Source: Pararhizobium capsulatum DSM 1112
GTDB taxonomy: Bacteria > Pseudomonadota > Alphaproteobacteria > Rhizobiales > Rhizobiaceae
Assembly (NCBI RefSeq): GCF_030814475.1
Contig: NZ_JAUSVF010000001.1
Location: 1,509,001 to 1,573,000, forward strand
Direction: 5' to 3'
Length of the DNA stretch: 64,000 nt
Positions 51,643-58,967 of this stretch are shown here, one piece after another (the stretch's first letter is position 1; each line of letters opens with the position of its first letter). The notes beneath the pieces were generated by a model that saw only the letters and a program-made list of their open reading frames with translations, did no database searches and had not been told where the DNA came from. A program made the translations under genes and the position numbers.

Positions 51643-52659
51643 TCAGCTGACGCGTTCGATACAAAAATCGATGACTTCCAGAAGCGCAGATTTCCACGGT
51701 GACTGCGGCAGCGGCGCAAGCGCGTCGCGGGCAATCGTGCCATAATGCTGGGCCCGGGCAATGGTGTCGGTCAGGCCGCCATAGCGGTTGATCAGACCCA
51801 GTGCCTTTTCGAGGTTGCGGTCGTCGCTCTGGCCGCCTTCGATGGCATCGCGCCAGAAGGTGCGCTCGTCGGCCGTGCCGCGGCGATAGGAAAGGATGAT
51901 CGGCAGGGTTATCTTGCCTTCACGGAAGTCGTCGCCGACATTCTTGCCGAGGTCCGCCGCCTTGCCGCCGTAGTCGAGCACGTCGTCAACCAGCTGGAAG
52001 GCGAGGCCAAGGTTCATACCGTATGATTTCAGCGCGTTGCGGCTTGCCTTGTCGGTCTTGGCGACGATCGGGCCGACTTCGGCGGCGGCAGCAAAGAGTG
52101 CCGCGGTCTTGGCGCGAATGACCGACAGGTAGTCGTCCTCGGTCGTTTCCATGTTCTTGGCGACGGAGAGTTGCAGCACTTCGCCCTCGGCAATGACGGA
52201 GGCTGCGGTGGACAGCACATCGAGCGCATCCAGGGAGCCGACATCGACCATCATGCGGAAGGCCTGGCCAAGCAGGAAGTCGCCGACGAGAACGCTCGCC
52301 TGGTTGCCCCAGATCATGCGTGCCGTGGACTTGCCGCGGCGCAGGTCGCTTTCGTCCACCACGTCATCATGCAGCAGGGTTGCCGTGTGCATGAATTCGA
52401 CTGATGTCGCGAGCTTCACATGGGCATCGCCGGTAAAGCCGAACATGGAGGCGGAGGCGAGTGTCAGCATCGGGCGCAAGCGCTTGCCGCCCGAGGAGAT
52501 CAGGTGGTTTGCGACCTCCGGGATCATCTGCACGTCGGATCCGGCTTTGGAGAGAATGAGTTGGTTCACCCGCTCCATATCGGCCTTGGTCAAATCCACG
52601 AGCGGCTTGACCGATGCCTGTTTGTTTTTGCCGTCTTCCAGCGGTATCACTACGCCCAA
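51643..52659 (-). CDS. polyprenyl diphosphate synthase (octa/decaprenyl type)
   Basis: Trans-prenyltransferase making the ubiquinone side-chain precursor. The first Asp-rich motif is LLHDDVVDESDLRRGKSTA and the second is LAFQLVDDVLDYGG, both complete; LISSGGKRLRPMLTLAS precedes them. The start is probably TTG at 52659 (MGVVIPLEDGKNKQ as initiated) with AGGAG nine bases upstream; a TTG at 52695 is also in frame. Chain length (C40 or C50) cannot be told from the sequence, though rhizobia use ubiquinone-10. Confidence 0.92.
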   Translation of the reverse strand: MGVVIPLEDGKNKQASVKPLVDLTKADMERVNQLILSKAGSDVQMIPEVANHLISSGGKRLRPMLTLASASMFGFTGDAHVKLATSVEFMHTATLLHDDVVDESDLRRGKSTARMIWGNQASVLVGDFLLGQAFRMMVDVGSLDALDVLSTAASVIAEGEVLQLSVAKNMETTEDDYLSVIRAKTAALFAAAAEVGPIVAKTDKASRNALKSYGMNLGLAFQLVDDVLDYGGKAADLGKNVGDDFREGKITLPIILSYRRGTADERTFWRDAIEGGQSDDRNLEKALGLINRYGGLTDTIARAQHYGTIARDALAPLPQSPWKSALLEVIDFCIERVS

Positions 52660-52793
52660 CGCAAGACACTCCTGTTCAATTTCAGTCCCGGACAATAGAA
52701 AGGGGGGCTTGCGGCGGCAAGGGGGGAATCAGCCATCCCGAGTAAAATTCGCCGTGATATTCAGGCATTTCATCCAGGAGGCAGTCCGCCAGC

Positions 52794-53015
52794 ATGAAAG
52801 AATTGATCAGAACCAACGATGCCGTCCTGCTTTCCTTTGCCGAAAGCCTGATGAAGGACGCCGGTATAGGCTGCCTGATCGCCGACCAGGATATGAGCAT
52901 CCTGGAGGGTTCGCTCGGCCTTCTGCCACGCCGGTTTCTGGTGGTGGATGATGAGGCGGATGAGGCACGCAAGATTCTCGTCGATGCGGGGCTTGAGGCG
53001 GAGTTGCGCGATTAG
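52794..53015 (+). CDS. DUF2007-family protein
   Basis: Small protein of 73 residues (putative signal-transducing DUF2007 family). It starts MKELIRTNDAVLLSFAESLM, with GIGCLIADQDMSILEGSLGL and LPRRFLVVDDEADEARKIL following, a ferredoxin-like fold. GGAGG stands about 11 bases before the ATG. It is divergent from the polyprenyl synthase gene and is followed by a methyltransferase gene beyond a repeat. Function unknown. Confidence 0.82.
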   Translation: MKELIRTNDAVLLSFAESLMKDAGIGCLIADQDMSILEGSLGLLPRRFLVVDDEADEARKILVDAGLEAELRD

Positions 53016-53080
53016 AATGCCGTTGACTGTTGTTTCCACCACACCGGCATACTCGCTTCTGCAACGGAAGCGGCGGTTCT

Positions 53081-53217
53081 CTCTCCCTTCTCCCCAGCGG
53101 GGAGAAGGCGGCCCGAAGGGCCGGATGAGGGGGAGCCAGGAACTCGGAATGTGCCGCGCGGCCCCCTCATCGCCTCGCCTGGGCTCGGCACTTATCCCCG
53201 CCAGGGAGAAGAGGGAA
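53081..53217. repeat. dispersed palindromic repeat, copy 2
   Basis: Same plan as the repeat at 49355-49489: a left arm CCTTCTCCCC-AGC-GGGGAGAAGG with GGATGAGGGGG, then an inverted right arm beginning CCCCCTCATCGCCTCGCC. The right arm ends six bases before the methyltransferase ATG, so its GAGGG serves as that gene's ribosome site. Confidence 0.8.
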
Positions 53218-53222
53218 ACCCC

Positions 53223-54008
53223 ATGACAACCGAATCCATAGACAGCTTCCACCGCGGCCGGTTCCATGTCGTTCAGCCCTTGGGGCAAGGACATCGCTCC
53301 GGCATGGATGCGATGCTGCTCGCTTCCCTCGTGGCCGATGAACGGCCGATCCGCGTGGCCGATCTCGGTGCCGGAGCCGGTGCCGCCGGCATGGCCGTTG
53401 CCTCCCGCCTCGACGGTGCGACCGTGACGCTGGTCGAGCGTTCTCCGACGATGGTGGACTTCGCTCGTCGGAGCCTGGCGCTCCCTGAAAACGCTCGCCT
53501 CGCACCTCGCGTCAGCGTCATCGAAGCCGATGTCGGCTTGAAGGGACGCGCGCGCGTCGCTGCGGGCCTGCTGGATGACAGCTTCGACCACGTCATCATG
53601 AACCCGCCTTTCAATGACGGTTCCGACCGTCGCACGCCTGATCCGCTCAAGGCCGAGGCCCATGCCATGGAAGAGGGTCTGTTCGATATCTGGCTCCGAA
53701 CAGCTGGCGCGATCATGCGACCAGGAGGTCAGCTTTCGCTCATAGCCCGGCCGGAATCCGTTGCGGAGATCATCGACGCTTGCGGTCGCCGTTTCGGTGG
53801 ACTGGAAATCACTTCGCTTCACCCCCGGCCGGGCGAAAATGCGGTGCGCATCCTTGTTACCGCAATCAAGCAGAACCGCGCGCGGCTTGCGCTCAGGGCG
53901 CCGCTCATCATGCACGAGGACGACGCACATCGCTTCACACCTCGTGTTGATGACCTCAACAACGGCCGCACTGCCTATGCCCGAAAGGTCGTTTCAGCCC
54001 GACGATGA
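53223..54008 (+). CDS. TrmN6-like SAM-dependent methyltransferase
   Basis: Predicted N6-adenine RNA methyltransferase of 261 residues, similar to YfiC/TrmN6 (tRNA1-Val A37). The SAM-binding motif is VADLGAGAGAAGMAVASRL, and the catalytic motif is VIMNPPFNDG (NPPF). The N-terminal FHVVQPLGQGHRSGMDAMLL matches the family opening FxVxQP. The ATG at 53223 is the family start; an open frame upstream runs through the repeat and is not supported. The true RNA substrate has not been shown. Confidence 0.85.
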   Translation: MTTESIDSFHRGRFHVVQPLGQGHRSGMDAMLLASLVADERPIRVADLGAGAGAAGMAVASRLDGATVTLVERSPTMVDFARRSLALPENARLAPRVSVIEADVGLKGRARVAAGLLDDSFDHVIMNPPFNDGSDRRTPDPLKAEAHAMEEGLFDIWLRTAGAIMRPGGQLSLIARPESVAEIIDACGRRFGGLEITSLHPRPGENAVRILVTAIKQNRARLALRAPLIMHEDDAHRFTPRVDDLNNGRTAYARKVVSARR

Positions 54009-54092
54009 CGGATTCTTGACATTGGCCATTGCGTTCGGCCCGCCAATACATACATCCACGTCGATATTATCAGAGACTGCCACGGAGGTTTT

Positions 54093-54959
54093 ATGGCCGG
54101 ATTTTTCAGAAAGTTGATGCCGAAGCGTTTTCGAAAAGGTGGCATCACGATCCCTGTTGTCCGGCTTCACGGAACGATTGTGGCTGGCGGCGGCCAGTTC
54201 CGGCCTCCTCTCAATCTCGCCTCCGTTGCCTCGGTTCTGGAAAAGGCTTTCGCCGTCAAGGACGCGCCTGCCGTTGCCATTTCCGTCAATTCGCCCGGCG
54301 GCTCGCCGGTGCAATCGCGCCTGATCTTCCAGCGCATCCGCGATCTCGCGGAGGAAAAAAAGAAGCGCGTCATCATCTTCGTCGAGGATGTCGCAGCGTC
54401 CGGCGGCTACATGATCGCGCTGGCCGGCGACGAGATCATTGCCGATCCGACGTCGATCGTCGGCTCCATTGGCGTCGTCTCCGGTGGCTTCGGCTTTCCC
54501 GAGCTTCTGAAGAAGATCGGCGTCGAGCGCCGCGTCTACACGGCTGGCGAAAACAAGGTGATGCTCGATCCCTTCCAGCCGGAGAAGGAAAAGGACATCG
54601 AGTACCTGAAGAGCCTGCAGCTTCAGATCCACAATGTCTTCATCGACATGGTCAAGGCGCGGCGCGGGCATCTGCTGGCCGATCACGACGAAATCTTCTC
54701 CGGTCTATTCTGGACCGGTGGACGCGCGCAGGAACTTGGCCTCATCGACAGCCTCGGCGATATGCGCGGCGAGCTGAAGAAGCGTTATGGCGCCAAAACC
54801 GAGCTGCAACTCATTTCGCCGGCCCGCGGCCTTTTTGGTCGCCGTCAGCCTGGGGCATCCATCGCCAGTTCTGTTGCGGAACGTTTCGCGGCCTCTGCGG
54901 TGTCGGGTCTTGCAGATATTGCCGAGGAAAAGGCATTATGGGGCCGATACGGGCTCTGA
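54093..54959 (+). CDS. S49-family peptidase (SppA/SohB-like)
   Basis: Serine protease of 288 residues, short-form SppA. Motifs are IPVVRLHGTI, AVAISVNSPGGSPVQS, FVEDVAASGGYMIALAGDEI with the nucleophile Ser in AASGGY, and IVGSIGVVSGG; the general-base Lys is in GENKVMLDPF. The clp-like fold forms oligomers. A basic N-terminus without a clear membrane segment suggests a cytoplasmic or peripheral enzyme that trims signal peptides or misfolded proteins. The next gene, 31 bases on, encodes a small membrane protein. Confidence 0.9.
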   Translation: MAGFFRKLMPKRFRKGGITIPVVRLHGTIVAGGGQFRPPLNLASVASVLEKAFAVKDAPAVAISVNSPGGSPVQSRLIFQRIRDLAEEKKKRVIIFVEDVAASGGYMIALAGDEIIADPTSIVGSIGVVSGGFGFPELLKKIGVERRVYTAGENKVMLDPFQPEKEKDIEYLKSLQLQIHNVFIDMVKARRGHLLADHDEIFSGLFWTGGRAQELGLIDSLGDMRGELKKRYGAKTELQLISPARGLFGRRQPGASIASSVAERFAASAVSGLADIAEEKALWGRYGL

Positions 54960-54990
54960 CACCGAGAAGAAAAGGCTCCGGGGGACACGC

Positions 54991-55179
54991 ATGCCGCAAA
55001 TTATCCTGTTTCTGATCATCGTCGGCGTTGCATGGTTCGGATACCGAAAATTCATCGCCGACGCCGAAAAGCTCGCCCGCCAACGCGAGCAGGTGCGGCG
55101 GGAGAAGGAAACCGGCAGCCAAGGAACGCTGGTCAAGGACCCGGTGACGGGAGAGTATCGGCTGAAGAAGCCGGAGTAG
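54991..55179 (+). CDS. small single-pass membrane protein
   Basis: Hypothetical protein of 62 residues with one N-terminal membrane helix (IILFLIIVGVAWFGYRKFI) and a charged cytoplasmic tail (EKLARQREQVRREKETGS, then DPVTGEYRLKKPE). GGGGGA lies five to ten bases before the ATG at 54991; the longer open frame overlaps the peptidase gene and is rejected. It likely shares a transcript with the S49 peptidase and could tether a partner at the membrane. The VKDPVTGEYRLKK tail resembles that of other short proteobacterial membrane proteins. Function unknown. Confidence 0.72.
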   Translation: MPQIILFLIIVGVAWFGYRKFIADAEKLARQREQVRREKETGSQGTLVKDPVTGEYRLKKPE

Positions 55180-55284
55180 GCGGCTTGCCGTGCCTTGCGT
55201 GATTGCAGGCACCACTCGTCTCTTGACCCCTCCGGCCCGTCGTGGCACCAGACAGCCAGAAAATTCCAAGCTGGACATCCGATC

Positions 55285-56241
55285 ATGACTGCTGCCGCCC
55301 TGCCGGACCATATGAACCCGAAGCGCTCCTTTCAGGCGTTGATCCTGACGCTGCATGCGTATTGGGCGGACAAGGGCTGTGCGGTGCTGCAGCCCTATGA
55401 CATGGAAGTCGGCGCGGGCACCTTCCATCCGGCAACAACGCTGCGTGCGCTTGGCCCCAAGCCCTGGCGCGCCGCCTATGTGCAGCCTTCCCGCCGCCCG
55501 ACCGACGGCCGCTATGGCGAAAACCCGAACCGGCTGCAGCATTATTACCAGTATCAGGTCATCCTGAAGCCGAACCCGTCGAACCTGCAGGAACTCTATC
55601 TCGGCTCGATGGAAGCGATCGGGCTCGACCCGTTGCTGCACGATATCCGCTTTGTCGAGGACGACTGGGAAAGCCCGACGCTCGGCGCCTGGGGTCTCGG
55701 CTGGGAGTGCTGGTGCGATGGCATGGAAGTGTCGCAGTTCACCTATTTCCAGCAGGTCTGCGGCATTGAATGCTCGCCGGTTTCGGGCGAGCTGACCTAT
55801 GGTCTGGAGCGTCTCGCCATGTATGTGCAGGGCGTCGACAATGTCTACGACCTGAACTTCAACGGCCGCGAAGGCGACGAGAAGATCAGCTATGGCGACG
55901 TCTTCCTGCAGGCCGAGCAGGAATATTCACGCCACAATTTCGAATATGCCAACACGGCGATGCTGCACCAGCATTTCATAGATGCGGAGAAAGAGTGTAT
56001 CGCGCTGCTCGCAGCCGGTGCACCGGGCGATGCCAATGTCCTGCACAAATGCGTCTTTCCCGCCTATGACCAGTGCATCAAGGCAAGCCATGTCTTCAAT
56101 CTGCTCGATGCCCGCGGCGTGATCTCGGTGACGGAGCGGCAAAGCTACATCCTGCGCGTCCGCACGCTCGCCAAGGCCTGTGGTGAAGCCTTCCTGCTGA
56201 CAGATGCCGGTGGCTTCAATCTGACGCGCGACGCCGCGTAA
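55285..56241 (+). CDS. glyQ: glycyl-tRNA synthetase alpha subunit
   Basis: Catalytic (class II) subunit of the alpha2-beta2 glycyl-tRNA synthetase, 318 residues. Recognisable stretches are [40 protein letters not shown] (motif 2 region), [20 protein letters not shown], and [20 protein letters not shown] (motif 3). The start at 55285 ([15 protein letters not shown]) is likely; MNPKRSF at 55312 is possible. glyS is 5.3 kb downstream on the same strand, separated by seven genes. Confidence 0.96.
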   Translation: MTAAALPDHMNPKRSFQALILTLHAYWADKGCAVLQPYDMEVGAGTFHPATTLRALGPKPWRAAYVQPSRRPTDGRYGENPNRLQHYYQYQVILKPNPSNLQELYLGSMEAIGLDPLLHDIRFVEDDWESPTLGAWGLGWECWCDGMEVSQFTYFQQVCGIECSPVSGELTYGLERLAMYVQGVDNVYDLNFNGREGDEKISYGDVFLQAEQEYSRHNFEYANTAMLHQHFIDAEKECIALLAAGAPGDANVLHKCVFPAYDQCIKASHVFNLLDARGVISVTERQSYILRVRTLAKACGEAFLLTDAGGFNLTRDAA

Positions 56242-56293
56242 ATCTGAAAAGAAGCCATGGAAATAACGGCTCGCCCGGATGAGGCGAGTGCGT

Positions 56294-56440
56294 TTAGGCG
56301 TCCATATCCCGGATGGTGGGCTGGTTGGCGTGAACCGGCGCCAGCTTTACCTGCTGCTGGCGTTCGACGCGCAACGCGACGAAATGCGTTGCAGCCATCA
56401 GCGCAAGTGCGCTGGTCGTCATCAAAGTCAGAATGGTCAT
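56294..56440 (-). CDS. 48-residue membrane or secreted small protein
   Basis: Frame encoding MTILTLMTTSALALMAATHF, then VALRVERQQQVKLAPVHANQ and a short tail ending RDMDA. A hydrophobic N-terminal helix is followed by a polar tail. GAGG lies about five bases before the ATG. It is on the strand opposite glyQ and next to another small membrane protein gene. Unrecognised. Confidence 0.55.
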   Translation of the reverse strand: MTILTLMTTSALALMAATHFVALRVERQQQVKLAPVHANQPTIRDMDA

Positions 56441-56590
56441 TTTGCCTCGCTCGTATCGGCCGGGTCAGGGCCATGAACCCGCTTTCATGGCGGGAACAGG
56501 CGGTCATCATCGACCGCAAGACGCAAGTTACTAGCAAGGCATATGATAGGGATTTCGCTCACTTTCGCTATCGCTGAAATTCACTAGGTT

Positions 56591-56788
56591 TCAGGCCTTG
56601 TCGCTCATGCCTGCGCCCATTTCCCAAACCGGCTTCATGGTCGGATAGGTGCCGGTCGGAAGCTGACCGGCATAGGTCTGAAGGGCGCGGCGGATGCCGG
56701 TAGGGCGGTCAGCTGCGGTGATGCTCGCATAGGCGAGGAAAAGCGCCGAAAAGGCGATGGCGTTGATGAGGGTTGCGGGCGTTTTCAT
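56591..56788 (-). CDS. 65-residue small exported protein
   Basis: Hypothetical protein with an N-terminal hydrophobic segment (MKTPATLINAIAFSALFLAY, then ASITAADRP), likely a signal peptide or anchor, and a short tail GQLPTGTYPTMKPVWEMGAG. An upstream in-frame start at 56839 is less likely because it adds a polar leader before the signal. Function unknown; same strand as the 48-residue gene 150 bases downstream. Confidence 0.55.
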   Translation of the reverse strand: MKTPATLINAIAFSALFLAYASITAADRPTGIRRALQTYAGQLPTGTYPTMKPVWEMGAGMSDKA

Positions 56789-57024
56789 GATCTTTGGCTT
56801 CAGTTGTGTTGACCGGACTGTTCCGGTTGATGAAGCCACTATCGATCAGAACGACGATTTTCGCGGTTCCCAATGAAACAGGAAAATCAACATGTTACCT
56901 TCGTAACAGGAGCGGGCTGTTGGACTGCTTCGGGGGCGTAGGAGCGTTGCGGTACGCCTGAATACCCTTTTGCTGTGATATGCATTATCGTCGCCGCAAA
57001 AGTTGGGCGAGAAGGGACGTTTTC

Positions 57025-57573
57025 ATGATTGGTCTGGCGATCGGCGCAGCAGTAATCCTGTACCTGATTTTTATCTACAACGGCCTGGTCAAGGCCCGGC
57101 AGGTGAAGGAGGAGGCGTGGTCGGGCATCGACGTGCAGCTGAAACGGCGCGCTGATCTCATTCCCAATCTGATCGAGACCGTCAAAGGCTATGCTGCCCA
57201 TGAAAAGGGCACGCTCGAAGAGATCGTCGAGCTCAGAAACAAGGCGCAGGCGTTGCCCACAGGCGACGTCGCCGGCCGCGCACAGGCGGAGGGCATGTTG
57301 AGCCAGGCACTCGGCAAGGTCTTCGCGCTCGCCGAAGCCTATCCGGACCTCAAGGCCAACCAGAATTTTTCCGAGCTGCAGCAGTCGCTCGAAACCATCG
57401 AGAGCGAGATCCAGATGTCGCGGCGCTATTACAACGGCGCTGCCCGCGATCTGAACGTCAAGGTGGAGAGTTTTCCGTCAAACCTGATCGCCGGTCCGTT
57501 TGGATTTTCGAAGGCGCCGTTCTTCGAGATCACCAATGAAGCCGATCGCGCGGTGCCATCTGTGAAGTTTTGA
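57025..57573 (+). CDS. LemA family protein
   Basis: Membrane-anchored coiled-coil protein of 182 residues: one N-terminal helix (MIGLAIGAAVILYLIFIYNG) followed by helical bundles with the family signatures KEEAWSGIDVQLKRRADLIP and SRRYYNGAARDLNVKVESFP. LemA proteins usually pair with a DUF2207 or M48 protein of unknown role. AAGGGA lies eight bases before the ATG. Here the DUF2207 partner comes after an intervening aroA. Confidence 0.92.
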   Translation: MIGLAIGAAVILYLIFIYNGLVKARQVKEEAWSGIDVQLKRRADLIPNLIETVKGYAAHEKGTLEEIVELRNKAQALPTGDVAGRAQAEGMLSQALGKVFALAEAYPDLKANQNFSELQQSLETIESEIQMSRRYYNGAARDLNVKVESFPSNLIAGPFGFSKAPFFEITNEADRAVPSVKF

Positions 57574-57666
57574 TCTATCGCGCCACCCGGTTCCGTCGTA
57601 GACGGCTTTCAACGTCATGAAGGCATGCCGAAAAGGCCGGCGCTGCCTGCTTCAAGAGACATCAGC

Positions 57667-58938
57667 ATGAGCAAAGACCAGAAACTTACCGTTCTTCCGC
57701 CGTCCCATCCACTCAAGGGTCGCGTCAGCCCTCCCGGCTCCAAGTCGATTACCAACCGGGCCTTGCTTCTCGCCGGTCTTGCCAAGGGCACGAGCCGTCT
57801 CACCGGCGCGCTGAAGAGCGACGATACGCGCTATATGGCAGAAGCCCTGCGCGCCATGGGCGTCGATATCACCGAGCCTGACGACACGACCTTCGTCGTC
57901 ACCGGCACGGGCAAGCTTTTGGCCCCGGAACAGCCGCTTTTCCTCGGCAATGCCGGCACGGCCACCCGCTTCCTGACAGCCGCTGCCGCTTTGGTCGAAG
58001 GCGAAGTGATCGTCGATGGCGACGAGCACATGCGCAAGCGCCCCATTGCGCCGCTGGTCAAGGCGCTGACCGCACTTGGAGTCGATATCCGCTCGGAAAC
58101 CGGCTGCCCGCCCGTCGTCGTCAACGGTACCGGCGATTTCGGCACGGATCGGGTCGAGATCGATGCCGGTCTTTCCAGTCAATATGTTTCGGCGCTGCTG
58201 ATGGCCGCTGCCGGCGCCACCCGCCCGATCAATATCGCCCTTGCCGGCGATGATATCGGTGCGCGCGGCTATATCGATCTGACGGTCGCCGCCATGCGCG
58301 CCTTTGGTGCCGAAGTTACCCAGCCGAGTCCCTCCGTCTGGCAGGTGCAGCCCACCGGCTATGCCGCGACCGATTACCTCATCGAGCCGGACGCCTCGGC
58401 GGCGACCTATCTCTGGGCTGCCGAAGTTCTGACCAGGGGCGATATCGACCTTGGCGTGAAGGCAACCACGTTTTCCCAGCCGGACGCCAAGGCCTATGAG
58501 GTCATCGCCAGCTTTCCGCATATGCCGGCCGTGATCGACGGCTCGCAGATGCAGGATGCCATCCCGACGCTTGCCGTTCTCGCCGCTTTCAACGCGACGC
58601 CGGTTCGTTTCGTCGGTATCGCCAATCTGCGGGTCAAGGAATGCGACCGTATCCGGGCGCTATCCACTGGTCTCTCAAACATCCGCTCAGGCCTTGCCAC
58701 GGAAGAGGGGGATGATCTGGTCGTCGCTTCCGATCCGGCTCTCGCCGGCCAGACCCTGCCGGCCGATATCGATACCTTCGCCGATCACCGTATCGCCATG
58801 AGCTTTGCGCTGGCGGGGCTGAAGATAAACGGGATCACCATCCTTGATCCCGCCTGCGTCGCCAAGACCTATCCGCGCTACTGGGATGAGCTCTCCTCGC
58901 TCGGCGTCGCGCTGGAAGGCGATCGTCCCGATATCTGA
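57667..58938 (+). CDS. aroA: 3-phosphoshikimate 1-carboxyvinyltransferase (EPSP synthase), class I-like
   Basis: Shikimate-pathway enzyme joining PEP to shikimate-3-phosphate, 423 residues. The PEP-site motif is PPGSKSITNRALLLAGLAKG; LFLGNAGTATRFLTAAAALV, RKRPIAPLVKALTALGVDIR, LRVKECDRIRAL and DTFADHRIAMSFALAGLKIN cover the other active-site blocks, with Asp of MQDAIP and Lys of CVAKTYP in place. The sequence is unlike the class II (CP4-type) enzyme known from Agrobacterium. The residue matching E. coli Pro101 is Phe102. Start ATG 57667 has AGAGA seven bases upstream; 57625 is an alternative. Placement between lemA and DUF2207 suggests cotranscription. Confidence 0.92.
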   Translation: MSKDQKLTVLPPSHPLKGRVSPPGSKSITNRALLLAGLAKGTSRLTGALKSDDTRYMAEALRAMGVDITEPDDTTFVVTGTGKLLAPEQPLFLGNAGTATRFLTAAAALVEGEVIVDGDEHMRKRPIAPLVKALTALGVDIRSETGCPPVVVNGTGDFGTDRVEIDAGLSSQYVSALLMAAAGATRPINIALAGDDIGARGYIDLTVAAMRAFGAEVTQPSPSVWQVQPTGYAATDYLIEPDASAATYLWAAEVLTRGDIDLGVKATTFSQPDAKAYEVIASFPHMPAVIDGSQMQDAIPTLAVLAAFNATPVRFVGIANLRVKECDRIRALSTGLSNIRSGLATEEGDDLVVASDPALAGQTLPADIDTFADHRIAMSFALAGLKINGITILDPACVAKTYPRYWDELSSLGVALEGDRPDI

Positions 58939-58967
58939 ACAAGGCTGCGGCCGGAGGGAAAGGCCTG

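Noticed and set aside
57667..58938. Calling the aroA product a class II (CP4-type) enzyme
   Set aside because: Its PEP-site and LGNAGT motifs match class I-like enzymes and differ from the known class II pattern (PGDKS, FGNAAT).
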